Positions 19,756 through 27,657 of a stretch of DNA of 57,364 bases are shown one piece after another. The translations under genes were made by a program, and so were the position numbers. How positions within the stretch are numbered: position 1 is the first letter of the stretch; the number at the start of each line of letters is the position of its first letter. Source of the stretch: Bifidobacterium aerophilum (GTDB lineage: Bacteria > Actinomycetota > Actinomycetes > Actinomycetales > Bifidobacteriaceae). The stretch covers positions 1 through 57,364 of the forward strand of contig NZ_WHZW01000021.1 in NCBI RefSeq assembly GCF_010667685.1, written 5' to 3'. The notes under the pieces were generated by a model, which was not told the DNA's origin, did not search any database, and saw only the letters and a program-made list of their open reading frames with translations.

Positions 19756-20538
19756 ATGATAATCGACGAGCGCATAGACCGCGGCACCCCGTTTGATTGG
19801 GGACGCGTGTCGGACGACTATGCGCGGTATCGCGACATTTATCCGGCGCAGTTCTACCAGAAAATCCTCGACCGCGGCCTGCGTCGTGACGGGCAGCATG
19901 TTCTTGACCTGGGCACCGGTACAGGCGTGATTCCACGGGCTATGGCTCGATATGGCGCGGCATGGGTCGGCGTCGACGTCTCCGAACAACAGATCGCCCA
20001 AGCGCGGCGGCTCTCCGAAGGCATGGGCATCGAATATCAGGCGATGCCGGCGGAGCATATCGATTTTCCCGATGCTATGTTCGACGTGATCGCCGCATGC
20101 CAGTGTTTCTGGTATTTCGACCATGAGGCGATTCGCGGCATCCTGCATCGCATACTTAAACCCAACGGCCGCATTCTCGTGCTGTACATGGCATGGCTGC
20201 CGTTCGAGGATCCTATCGCGGGGGCAAGCGAGCGACTGATCCTGAAATACAATCCGAACTGGAGCGGCGCCGGGGAGCGGATGCGGCCGATCGATATCCC
20301 CGCCTGCTATGCGGACGGGTTTGCGCTCGTCCATCATGAGGAGTGCAGGCTCGCGGTACCGTTCACGCGCGAAAGCTGGAACGGGCGGGTGAAGGCATGT
20401 CGCGGCATTGGTGCTTCTCTCCCCGCGAACAAGGTCGCGGCATGGGAGCAGGAGCATAAGACGCTGCTCGAACGCATCGCTCCGGAACGGTTCGACGTGC
20501 TGCATTATGCGGCAATGGCTGAACTGGAGCGTATCTGA
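19756..20538 (+). CDS. Class I SAM-dependent methyltransferase
   Basis: This 260-aa protein has motif I VLDLGTGTGVIPRAMARYG near residues 48-68. An acidic residue follows in WVGVDVSEQQIAQAR, and a DAMFDVIAACQCFWYFD segment serves as motif II, typical of UbiE/BioC-like methyltransferases. The substrate is unknown. A ribosome site (aaaggagg) precedes the ATG. The Nudix hydrolase gene starts 60 nt downstream on the same strand, so they may share a transcript. It is one of three unrelated methyltransferases within 8 kb. Confidence 0.85.
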   Translation: MIIDERIDRGTPFDWGRVSDDYARYRDIYPAQFYQKILDRGLRRDGQHVLDLGTGTGVIPRAMARYGAAWVGVDVSEQQIAQARRLSEGMGIEYQAMPAEHIDFPDAMFDVIAACQCFWYFDHEAIRGILHRILKPNGRILVLYMAWLPFEDPIAGASERLILKYNPNWSGAGERMRPIDIPACYADGFALVHHEECRLAVPFTRESWNGRVKACRGIGASLPANKVAAWEQEHKTLLERIAPERFDVLHYAAMAELERI

Positions 20539-20598
20539 TCGGCGGCGATAATGGTTGATAACGGTTATGGACAACCCGAAACGAATGGCGGCGACATC

Positions 20599-21255
20599 AT
20601 GAGCGAACCGGCACCCGTATCACAGGCATCATCGGCTCCTGCGGCGAATCGTATGCTGCTGGACTGGACCAAGGAACTGCAGGCTCTGGCCCAAACCGGA
20701 TTGATGTACAACAAGGACCCGTTCGACCGGGAACGATATGAACGCATCCGCGACATCGCGCTCGGCATGCTCGCCATGCAGGCCGATATGCCGGCCGAAC
20801 GCATCCGCGGCCTGATCAGCGCCGGATACCCGACGCCGAAACTCGACACCAGGGCGGCGATCTTCGACGTTGACGGACGCATCCTGCTCACTCACGAAAA
20901 CAGCGGCGAATGGTCGCTTCCCGGTGGCTGGGTCGATGAGAATCAATCCGTACGCTCCAACGTGATCAAGGAAGTCAAGGAGGAGACCGGGCTTGACGTG
21001 ACCGCCGACCGGCTCGTCGCAGTGCAGGATTGCGCCAACCACAACGGTCTGTCATTCCCATATGGGGTGATCAAGTTCTTCGTGCTCTGCACGCGTGTCG
21101 GCGGGTGCTTCGAATCGAATATCGAGACGACGGAGATCCGTTACTTCGACGAAGATCGGCTTCCCCGGCTCTCCACGACAAGAAACACCGCGGAGCAGAT
21201 CGCCATGTGTTTCGCCGCCCACCGCGACCCCGGCTGGACGACGCTGTTCGAATAG
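20599..21255 (+). CDS. Nudix hydrolase with N-terminal Nudix_N_2-type domain
   Basis: This 218-aa protein has an N-terminal helical region (LLDWTKELQALAQTGLMY, then RYERIRDIALGML) like the small domain found before YjhB-type ADP-ribose/nucleoside-diphosphate hydrolases. The Nudix box spans residues ~108-130, with catalytic KEVKEETGL. The first Glu of the canonical box is Gln in this sub-family (DENQS), as is usual there. It hydrolyses a nucleoside diphosphate linked to another moiety. Two starts are possible, 20551 and 20599. The latter fits the family N-terminus better. Confidence 0.85.
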   Translation: MSEPAPVSQASSAPAANRMLLDWTKELQALAQTGLMYNKDPFDRERYERIRDIALGMLAMQADMPAERIRGLISAGYPTPKLDTRAAIFDVDGRILLTHENSGEWSLPGGWVDENQSVRSNVIKEVKEETGLDVTADRLVAVQDCANHNGLSFPYGVIKFFVLCTRVGGCFESNIETTEIRYFDEDRLPRLSTTRNTAEQIAMCFAAHRDPGWTTLFE

Positions 21256-21268
21256 GCGAGTAGTTGCT

Positions 21269-21841
21269 CTATTCCACTCCGCGAAGCAGCGTGTGCATGT
21301 AGTCGTGTAGCTGTTCGCGGGTGAGCGGGTGGCCGCGCAGGTACGTCCAGTCGAGCACGAGCAGCACGGTGTTCGCGTAATGGTCGGCGATCAGGTCGGC
21401 CGGCAGATCGAAACGGTCCCGGTCGATACAGGTGCGGATGATCTCGTGCGCCTGACGTTCGATGAACATGTGCAGGCTGGCGAACATCGCGCTTTCGGGC
21501 GGGTTGTTCTTAAGGATTGCGCTCAGTGGCTCCGTGTTGGATTCCAGCAGGTCGGCCATGGCGTCGAGTGCAATGTCTATGCGATGTTCCGGTTCGGTTG
21601 ATGCGAGGTCGGCGAGCTCGGCCTGTCTGGACAGTGCGGTCCAACAGTAGGTGAGCAGATCGTCGCGATCCTCGAAATAGTTGTAGAACGTGGCGCGCGG
21701 ATAGCCGGCGTGCTCGCACAGTTCGTTGACGCTGATGTCGGCGAACGACTTGACTTGCAGCAGTGCCATCGTCGCGTCGAAGAACGCGTCGAGCGTGCGT
21801 TGCGTGCCGCGTGTGATCTTGCCGTTGAAGTCTTTCTTCAT
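21269..21841 (-). CDS. TetR family regulator next to the flavin oxidoreductase
   Basis: This 190-aa protein has a TetR HTH in residues ~12-58 (TLDAFFDATMALLQVKSFAD, then NELCEHAGYPRATFYNYF). The C-terminal helical domain is unassigned. The ATG at 21841 is chosen because aaggaga precedes it. A longer frame to 21901 would run into the operator region. It is divergent from the OYE-type gene at 21985. A 16-bp-arm inverted repeat lies between the two starts, so it is the likely repressor of that enzyme. Confidence 0.87.
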   Translation of the reverse strand: MKKDFNGKITRGTQRTLDAFFDATMALLQVKSFADISVNELCEHAGYPRATFYNYFEDRDDLLTYCWTALSRQAELADLASTEPEHRIDIALDAMADLLESNTEPLSAILKNNPPESAMFASLHMFIERQAHEIIRTCIDRDRFDLPADLIADHYANTVLLVLDWTYLRGHPLTREQLHDYMHTLLRGVE

Positions 21842-21917
21842 GGTCCGCTCTCCTTCGGCGTCTGTTCGTGGTTCCCGTACTTGCGTCCGTTTCCGCATCA
21901 TAGCCTATCGTTCATAA

Positions 21918-21963
21918 TTTTACAGTTGTCCAACTTTGTGTTACTGTTTGGACAGTTGTAAAA
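21918..21963. promoter_or_regulatory. TetR operator between the regulator and OYE gene
   Basis: Arms at 21918-21933 (TTTTACAGTTGTCCAA) and 21948-21963 (TTGGACAGTTGTAAAA) are inverted repeats with only two mismatches in 16 bp, around 14 bases of AT-rich sequence. The half-site ACAGTTGTCC and its partner GGACAGTTGT repeat the same core. The site ends 22 nt before the enzyme start. Confidence 0.65.
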
Positions 21964-21984
21964 AACTGGACTAATGAAAAGGTG

Positions 21985-23286
21985 ATGATGATGACGACAG
22001 ACACCGTGAACACGCCGATAGCCGAACCACTGACCCTGCCCTGCGGCGTGACGGTCAAGAACCGGTTCTACAAATCCGCGATGAACGAGGCCCTCGCCGG
22101 GCATGACTGCGCGCCGACCGAAGCGCATGTGCGCCTGTATCGTGCGTGGGCGCAAGGAGGTGCGGGCGTGCTCGTCACCGGCAACGTGATGGTCGACCAT
22201 ACGCAGCTTGGGGAGCCGGGCAACGTCGCCGTCGAGGATGAACGCGATCTGGTGATGCTGCGTCGCTGGGCTGCGGCAGGCACCGAACACGGCGCGCACT
22301 GCTGGATGCAGATCAACCATCCCGGCAGGCAGTCGCCCATCACCATCAACCGGCATCCGCTCGCTCCGAGCGCCGGCAAAGTCGACGGCGAATATGGCCG
22401 CTTCTTCGCCGAGCCGACCGAACTGACCCAAGACCAGATCCGCGACATCATCCGCCGGTTCGCCAACACCGCGCGCATCGCCAGAAAAGCCGGATTCACC
22501 GGCGTTGAGATCCACGCGGCTCACGGCTATCTCATCAACCAGTTCCTTTCGCCGCTCGACAACCGGCGCACCGACGAATACGGCGGCAGCCTCGCCAACC
22601 GCGCGCGCTTCCTGTTCGACGTATTCGACGCGGTACGCAAGGCCGTTGGCCCCGACTTTCCGATCGCGGTGAAACTCAACTCGTCCGACGTGCCGATCGC
22701 CGTCAAGGTCAACGAGCGCGACGGCGCGCCTGGCGGCTTCAACGAGGAGGAATCCATCTGGGTCATGAAACAGCTCGAGGCGCGCGGCGTCGACCTCATC
22801 GACATCTCCGGCGGCACCTACTCCAAGCCGGTCATCCAAACCAATGACGGCGCGGCCGAGGACCGCCGCCGCGGCGTGTACTTCACCGACTTCGCGCGCC
22901 GTGCCAAAGGCGAACTGACCGTGCCGGTCGCCCTGACCGGCGGTTTCCGCAACGCCGCCGACATGAACCGTGCGTTGGACGCGGGCATCACGCAGATGAT
23001 CGGCATCGCGCGCCCGCTCGCGCTCATGCCCGACCTGCCGAACCGCATCATCCGCGACGGCTGGCAGGACTCCGTCGACCTGCCGCGCGTCACGACCGGC
23101 ATCAAGCCGCTCGACAAGGCATTCGGCGGCATCCTCGTCATCAGCTGGTTCGAACTGCAGATGCACCGCATCGCACGCGGCCGCACGCCGAACCCGCATA
23201 TCGGCGGCATGCGCGCGCTCCTGTTCGCCATCAAGCAGCACGGACCGGCCGCGCTTGTCCCGCGCCGCCGCAAAGGCCGGCAGTGA
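21985..23286 (+). CDS. NADH:flavin oxidoreductase, old yellow enzyme family
   Basis: This 433-aa FMN-dependent TIM-barrel enzyme shows KNRFYKSAMNEALA at the N-terminus, QINHPGRQSP for flavin contact, and GVEIHAAHGYLINQFLSP with the His-Ala-Ala-His substrate-binding pair. It also has DEYGGSLANRARF and the phosphate-binding C-terminal strands. The family reduces activated C=C bonds (enals, enones, nitro-olefins) with NAD(P)H. No C-terminal pyridine-nucleotide domain is present, so it is of the short OYE type. Several consecutive ATGs (21985-21993) and a GTG at 21982 make the exact start uncertain. Regulated by the divergent TetR, judging from the operator. Confidence 0.9.
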   Translation: MMMTTDTVNTPIAEPLTLPCGVTVKNRFYKSAMNEALAGHDCAPTEAHVRLYRAWAQGGAGVLVTGNVMVDHTQLGEPGNVAVEDERDLVMLRRWAAAGTEHGAHCWMQINHPGRQSPITINRHPLAPSAGKVDGEYGRFFAEPTELTQDQIRDIIRRFANTARIARKAGFTGVEIHAAHGYLINQFLSPLDNRRTDEYGGSLANRARFLFDVFDAVRKAVGPDFPIAVKLNSSDVPIAVKVNERDGAPGGFNEEESIWVMKQLEARGVDLIDISGGTYSKPVIQTNDGAAEDRRRGVYFTDFARRAKGELTVPVALTGGFRNAADMNRALDAGITQMIGIARPLALMPDLPNRIIRDGWQDSVDLPRVTTGIKPLDKAFGGILVISWFELQMHRIARGRTPNPHIGGMRALLFAIKQHGPAALVPRRRKGRQ

Positions 23287-23309
23287 GCCATGGTGCGCGG
23301 TCGAATATG

Positions 23310-23483
23310 GACTCAGTGTCGGCCGTTGCGCAAACAGCGGCGACCGAGACTGAGTCCATGATGCGCGTTGCGATTCGGTCTCGGCCGGTATGGGCGTGCG
23401 AAACGACCGAAATTGAGTCCCCGTGTCGGCATGGTGATTCGATTGCGGTCGGCAATTGGGCGGCAAGCGACCAGAACTGAGTC
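23310..23483 (+). repeat. Tandem array of three ~47-nt hairpins (62-64 nt period)
   Basis: Three units occupy 23310-23355, 23372-23419 and 23436-23483. Each begins with a GAYTCRRT-like arm and ends with an arm of the form CCRRAAYTGAGTC. Unit 1 pairs 12 of 13 positions (gactcagtgtcgg with ccgagactgagtc). Units 2 and 3 keep the pairing using G-U wobbles that work only if the plus strand is the RNA strand. Spacers are 16 nt. The array directly follows the OYE gene stop and ends 31 nt before the end of a convergent TetR gene. No protein frame is convincing here. Confidence 0.7.
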
Positions 23484-23514
23484 ATGATGGTGAGGTAATC
23501 GCGGCGCCGTCGAT

Positions 23515-24195
23515 TCAGCCGGCCCGGCAGCCGGTGCGGTAGCGGGCGGCGGTGGCGACGCCGTGCAGCATGAGATCGGTCATGACGTCGGCCAGCTCCT
23601 CGTCGGGCGCGTCCATGCCGGCCAGCACCCACTGGTCGACCGTCTCGCAGATCGCGCCCGCCCAAAAGGCTGCGGCATAACGCGGGCCGATCTCATGCCG
23701 GTCGACGCTGCGGTTCATGCTCGCACGCATGTGCTCGTGAATGCGATCGCCCTGGCCGGCCTGCAGGATCAACCGATACTGCGGCGCGATGGCGCGCACG
23801 CCGGCGAGCATGGCCAGCCATGCCTCGCGGGTCTGCGTCATCGGATCGTACTGCAGGAGACTGCGGTTGATCTCCTCGAAGATGGTACTGAGGAACCCGT
23901 CGAGAATCGCCTCCTTCGACGCGTAGTTGCGGTAGTAGGCGTTGCGGGAGACGCCGGCGCGGCGTGCGATGTCGGTGACGGTGATCGACTCGAACGGTTT
24001 CGTCTTCATGAGCTGGATGAGCGCGCCCTCGATGCAGTCGCGCACGAATGCGTTCGACTCCTCGTTGTTGCGATGCAGTGTGGCCAGTCGGCGGTCGCCG
24101 GTTTGATCTCCAATGGTGCGATGATTCGCAGGCTGGTTGTCGGCGGTCTGATCGGCGACGGTCAATCGGTCGCCGGCTTGTCGGTCATATGCCAT
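23515..24195 (-). CDS. TetR family regulator with long polar N-terminal extension
   Basis: This 226-aa protein has a TetR HTH that only begins near residue 50 (EGALIQLMKTKPFESITVTD, then RRAGVSRNAYYRNYASKE). The first ~45 residues are a polar, repetitive Asp/Gln/Thr/Asn-rich extension (DQTADNQPANHRTIGDQTGD) not found in typical TetR proteins. The C-terminal part resembles the TetR_C_7/TetR-like ligand domain. A good ribosome site (ggaagg) supports the ATG at 24195, so the extension is probably translated. It is divergent from the SDR gene at 24316, with palindromes in the 120-nt gap. Confidence 0.85.
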   Translation of the reverse strand: MAYDRQAGDRLTVADQTADNQPANHRTIGDQTGDRRLATLHRNNEESNAFVRDCIEGALIQLMKTKPFESITVTDIARRAGVSRNAYYRNYASKEAILDGFLSTIFEEINRSLLQYDPMTQTREAWLAMLAGVRAIAPQYRLILQAGQGDRIHEHMRASMNRSVDRHEIGPRYAAAFWAGAICETVDQWVLAGMDAPDEELADVMTDLMLHGVATAARYRTGCRAG

Positions 24196-24245
24196 GTCAC
24201 ATTTCCTTCCGTTCTGTCATCGCCGTGCCTGAGTTGCTTGCGCTC

Positions 24246-24290
24246 GTCGTCGAGCGACGATTACCGTCAGTGGTGTCACACTTGTACCAT
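24246..24290. promoter_or_regulatory. Palindromic region between TetR and SDR genes
   Basis: The gap holds TCGTCG-tcgag-CGACGA (around 24246-24262), followed by an imperfect inverted repeat around gtgt-c-acac (about 24273-24281). Either could be the TetR operator. The assignment is based on position only. Confidence 0.35.
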
Positions 24291-24315
24291 CATAACCGGA
24301 AGGCATCCGACAGTA

Positions 24316-25224
24316 ATGCACCGCGCATCATCCAACGCAACTCATCCCAAGAAAACCATCCTCGTCACCGGCGCATCCAGCGGCATCGGCAAACAGACCG
24401 CACTCGCGCTCGCCGCACAGGGTCATACGATCATCATGCACGGCCGCAACACGCGCAAAACGCAGGAAGTGCGCGACTGGATCGTCGAACGCACCGGCAA
24501 CCGCGACGTGCACGCACATGTCGCCGACCTGTCGCTGATGAACGAAGTCGCGCGGTTTGCTGCCGACATCAATGCGGCCTACGACCATCTCGACGTACTT
24601 GTCAACAACGCCGGCGGACAGTTCGGCTCCACCCGCGAGGTCACCGCCGAAGGCCACGAGAAAACATTCGCCATCAACACGCTCGCACCGTTCCTGTTGA
24701 CCAACCTGCTGCTGCCAAAACTCCAACGCAGCCCGTCGGCGCGCATCGTCACCGTCGCCAGCGAATCCTACCGTCAGGCCGGCCAACCGATCCTCGACGA
24801 CATCGAACTGGAAGGCCACTATTCAATGGCACGCGCCTACGGATTCTCCAAACTGTACGTCTGGTGGCTCATGCGGCAGCTTGATGCGCGACTCAAGGCG
24901 GCCGGCGTGCGCAACGTCACCGTGAACACGGTCGAACCGGGATCGGCGGCGACTGCGCTGCAACGCGAGTCGATCCGCAAGTCGCCGTGGATGCTGCCGC
25001 TGATCATCCTATGGCTGCCGTTCATCCGCACCGCCCGACACGGAGCGCGCACGAGCGTGCTCATGGCTTCGTCGCCGACCGTCGAGGGCGTCAGCGGCGA
25101 ATTCTGGGGCAACATGCGCCGCAAGCACATCAATGGCAAATGGATCTCGGCCGACGGCGAGCGCCGCATCTGGGACTATTGCGAACGGGTCTGTGCCTCG
25201 TATCTGACCGACGTGACGCAATAA
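24316..25224 (+). CDS. Short-chain dehydrogenase, retinol-dehydrogenase-like
   Basis: This 302-aa classical SDR has TGASSGIG near residues 18-25, NNAGG, the catalytic Ser in TVASESYRQ, and a YGFSK YxxxK motif. The broad C-terminal part (WMLPLIILWLPFIRTARHGA, then EGVSGEFW) matches the WW-oxidoreductase/retinol dehydrogenase-like SDR group. That group acts with NADP(H) on aldehydes, ketones or retinoid-like compounds. Start ATG at 24316, with ggaagg about 11 nt upstream. It is divergent from the TetR gene at 23515-24195 and probably its target. Confidence 0.88.
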   Translation: MHRASSNATHPKKTILVTGASSGIGKQTALALAAQGHTIIMHGRNTRKTQEVRDWIVERTGNRDVHAHVADLSLMNEVARFAADINAAYDHLDVLVNNAGGQFGSTREVTAEGHEKTFAINTLAPFLLTNLLLPKLQRSPSARIVTVASESYRQAGQPILDDIELEGHYSMARAYGFSKLYVWWLMRQLDARLKAAGVRNVTVNTVEPGSAATALQRESIRKSPWMLPLIILWLPFIRTARHGARTSVLMASSPTVEGVSGEFWGNMRRKHINGKWISADGERRIWDYCERVCASYLTDVTQ

Positions 25225-25305
25225 CGCCGGCGGTCGCCATATACCACAATTCGGCGCGGGACACCAGTCTGTTGCGCAACGAATCGATCCCGTAAGCTGG
25301 GACGA

Positions 25306-26145
25306 ATGAATGAACATACGAAGACCGAACGCGCCGTGGGAACTTCAGATATCCCATCCGCGAGTCTGCCCCAAGCCGACCGCGATGCGGAGCACATGCA
25401 GGGACACTGGGTGCTGGCCCAACTGGGCAAACGAGTGCTCAGGCCGGGCGGTGAGCGGCTCACCAAGCGCATGCTCGCGCAGGTGGCGATCGCCGGCCGT
25501 CGTGTGGTGGAATTCGCGCCGGGACTGGGCCGCACCACGCGGCTGATCATGGAAGCCGGACCGTCGGCATACACCGGCGTCGACCGGGACGCGCAGGTGG
25601 TGGACATCATCAGACCGCTGGCGGCCCCGGTGAACGGCATCTGCGTGCTGGCCGACGCGGCGCAGACCGGATTGCCCGACGCGTCCGCGGATGTGGTAAT
25701 CGGCGAGGCGATGCTCACCATGCAGTCCGAACGCGGCAAGCGGGCGATCATCGGTGAGGCGCATCGTCTACTCGCCCCGGGCGGACTATACGCGATCCAC
25801 GAAATGGGCCTCGCGCCGGACGGGCTCGACGAATCCGTCAAGGATGCGATCCGCAAGGATCTCGCCAGGGCGATCAAGGTCAACGCCCGTCCGCTGACCG
25901 AGGCCGAATGGCGCGAACTGCTCGAATCCGCCGGCTTCGACGTGCTGTGGAGCGGCAGCGAGCCGATGGCATTGCTCAAGATGCGCCGCAATCTGGCGGA
26001 CGAGGGCGTGGCCGGAGTACTGCGCATCATGCGCAACGTGCTGACCCACCGCGATCTGCGGGCGCGCGTCATGCAGATGCGTCACGTATTCAACACGTAC
26101 GGCGACAAGCTGACCGGCGTCGCGTTCGTGGCGCGCCGACGGTAG
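25306..26145 (+). CDS. Class I SAM-dependent methyltransferase
   Basis: This 279-aa methyltransferase has motif I VVEFAPGLGRTTRLI near residues 65-80 and an acidic loop in TGVDRDAQ. LPDASADVVIGEAMLTMQ is the motif-II/III region, and the motif after it contains LAPGGLYAIHE. No covering domain suggests a substrate. There is no obvious Shine-Dalgarno, and the ATG lies just after a taagct -10-like box, so a leaderless mRNA is possible. The cupin gene follows 143 nt later across a weak hairpin. Confidence 0.83.
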   Translation: MNEHTKTERAVGTSDIPSASLPQADRDAEHMQGHWVLAQLGKRVLRPGGERLTKRMLAQVAIAGRRVVEFAPGLGRTTRLIMEAGPSAYTGVDRDAQVVDIIRPLAAPVNGICVLADAAQTGLPDASADVVIGEAMLTMQSERGKRAIIGEAHRLLAPGGLYAIHEMGLAPDGLDESVKDAIRKDLARAIKVNARPLTEAEWRELLESAGFDVLWSGSEPMALLKMRRNLADEGVAGVLRIMRNVLTHRDLRARVMQMRHVFNTYGDKLTGVAFVARRR

Positions 26146-26230
26146 CGTTCCGCGCGACAGGATACGCTGGAAGAACGCACGCGGCGACGGGTCGGTCGCC
26201 TCACGAAGATTGACCGTATGACCGTGCCGA

Positions 26231-26255
26231 TGCCGGCTTTTTCGCGGAGCCGGCA
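26231..26255 (+). terminator. Hairpin between methyltransferase and cupin genes
   Basis: The 8-bp stem tgccggct (26231-26238) pairs with agccggca (26248-26255) around a T-rich loop. No T-run follows, so it could equally be a pause site or processing signal. Confidence 0.4.
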
Positions 26256-26288
26256 CCGGCAGACAGACAACGAACATGAAGGAGTTCG

Positions 26289-26648
26289 ATGATGAGCGAA
26301 CAGACGAACAATGAGAACGAAACGCAGCAGTCCCAGGTGATGGAGTTCATCGACGACCTGAAGCCGCTGGTCGAGGTGCAGCCCGAAGCGACCGTCTCGC
26401 GCACCGTGATGCAGGTGGAAGGCGCCAACGTGGTGCTCTTCTCCTTCGACAAGGGCCAGGAACTGAGCGAGCACACCGCCGCCATGCCGGTGCTGGTGCA
26501 ATGCCTCGAAGGCCATCTCAAGGTCACCGGCGGCGGAAGGACCGTGGACCTCGTGCCGGGCGGCATCCTGCACTTCCCGACCCGCCTGCCGCACGCGGTA
26601 TACGCCGCTGAGGCGTCCAAGATGATGCTGATCATGATGCGACACTGA
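26289..26648 (+). CDS. Small cupin-domain protein
   Basis: This 119-aa single cupin barrel has the first motif region GQELSEHTAAMPVLVQCLEG and the second region PGGILHFPTRLPHAVYA. Metal-ligand positions partly follow the cupin pattern (His in SEHT, His in PHAV). Function is not predictable, since small cupins bind metals, sugars or act as isomerases. A strong ribosome site (gaaggagt) precedes the ATG at 26289. The N-terminal ~20 residues are polar. It appears monocistronic. Confidence 0.88.
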   Translation: MMSEQTNNENETQQSQVMEFIDDLKPLVEVQPEATVSRTVMQVEGANVVLFSFDKGQELSEHTAAMPVLVQCLEGHLKVTGGGRTVDLVPGGILHFPTRLPHAVYAAEASKMMLIMMRH

Positions 26649-26708
26649 ATGTCCGCATGTCGGAATCATCGTTGCGTCAGACGGGACAACGACTGTCGTC
26701 GGGTGATC

Positions 26709-26748
26709 ATCCGATCGGATTAATCCGTTCCGCAACGTGTTGCAACAC
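26709..26748. promoter_or_regulatory. Two perfect 12-bp palindromes before the tam-like gene
   Basis: ATCCGATCGGAT (26709-26720) and GTGTTGCAACAC (26737-26748) are both perfect palindromes about 90-130 nt upstream of the methyltransferase start. No regulator gene is adjacent, so what binds them, if anything, is unknown. Confidence 0.35.
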
Positions 26749-26835
26749 ACTTTCGGAGCGTGACGTGGAGCGGTTCGACGATCGATGACCGACATGCGGA
26801 CGGCATGATGGACGCGAGCTGCGTGCGGGACTAGC

Positions 26836-27657
26836 GTGAATCGCATGGTCGTATGGGATTCCGAACAGTATCTGCGATTCAAGAAGGAACGCACGCAACC
26901 GTCGCGCGATCTCGCCGCGCAGCTGCCGCCGGACGACGGGACGGTCGTGCGCGTGCTCGACATCGGCTGCGGGCCAGGCAACAGCACCGCCGTGCTGCGC
27001 GAACGCTACCCGCACGCGACGATCCTCGGCATTGACAATTCGCCGGACATGATCGCCGCGGCGCGCGCCGCCCATCCCGACGTCGACTTCGCGCTGTGCG
27101 ACGTGTCGAAACCGGACGAACTGGCCGCGCTGCCGCACGACTTCGACGTGGTGTTCTCCAACGCATGCATCCAATGGGTGCCCGACCATGCGCGTCTCAT
27201 CCCCGCGATGCTCGGCCTCCTGCGCGAAGGCGGCGCGCTGGCCGTGCAGACGCCGATGAACTACGAGGAGCCGATCCACCGCATCATCGCCGAACTCGTG
27301 CATTCTCCGGCATACGCGGAACGGCTGCCGCAGAGCCGCGAGTTCTACAACCTCACGCCACCCGAATACTGGGAGCTGCTGCACGCGAACGCCGCGTCCT
27401 TCCGCATCTGGAAGATCACGTACATGCACACGCTGCCCTCGCACGAAGCCATCATGGACTGGTATCGAGGCACCGGACTGCGCCCGTACCTGCAGGCGCT
27501 GGCGGACGACGGCGAGCGTAAGGCATTCGAGCGCGCGGTGTTCGACCTGGTCCGCGACGCCTATCCGACGCAGTCGGACGGCAGCATCATCTTCCCGTTC
27601 CCGAGGTTCTTCTTCACCGCCGTCCGCAGGCACGCCCCGCAACAAGATACACGATGA
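26836..27657 (+). CDS. tam: Trans-aconitate 2-methyltransferase-like protein
   Basis: This 273-aa protein starts with the Tam-type N-terminus (VVWDSEQYLRFKKERTQPSRDL). Motif I is VLDIGCGPGNSTAVL, followed by ILGIDNSPDMIAAA and the Tam-specific FSNACIQWVPDHARLIP region. Tam uses SAM to methylate trans-aconitate, an inhibitor of aconitase formed spontaneously. That is the likely role, although no citrate-cycle gene is nearby. The start could be GTG at 26836 or ATG at 26845. Its last 44 bases overlap the end of the convergent MFS gene. Confidence 0.85.
   Translation: MNRMVVWDSEQYLRFKKERTQPSRDLAAQLPPDDGTVVRVLDIGCGPGNSTAVLRERYPHATILGIDNSPDMIAAARAAHPDVDFALCDVSKPDELAALPHDFDVVFSNACIQWVPDHARLIPAMLGLLREGGALAVQTPMNYEEPIHRIIAELVHSPAYAERLPQSREFYNLTPPEYWELLHANAASFRIWKITYMHTLPSHEAIMDWYRGTGLRPYLQALADDGERKAFERAVFDLVRDAYPTQSDGSIIFPFPRFFFTAVRRHAPQQDTR

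Noticed and set aside
23283..23480. Short plus-strand frame through the hairpin array
   Set aside because: It has no ribosome site and its repeated residues simply reflect the DNA repeats.
23310..23483. CRISPR array
   Set aside because: There are only three units, the repeats are imperfect and hairpin-forming over most of their length, the 16-nt spacers are too short, and no cas gene is present.
19756..27657. A biosynthetic gene cluster built around the three methyltransferases
   Set aside because: The genes are on separate transcripts with different regulators, and no core synthase (NRPS, PKS, RiPP precursor or terpene cyclase) is present.
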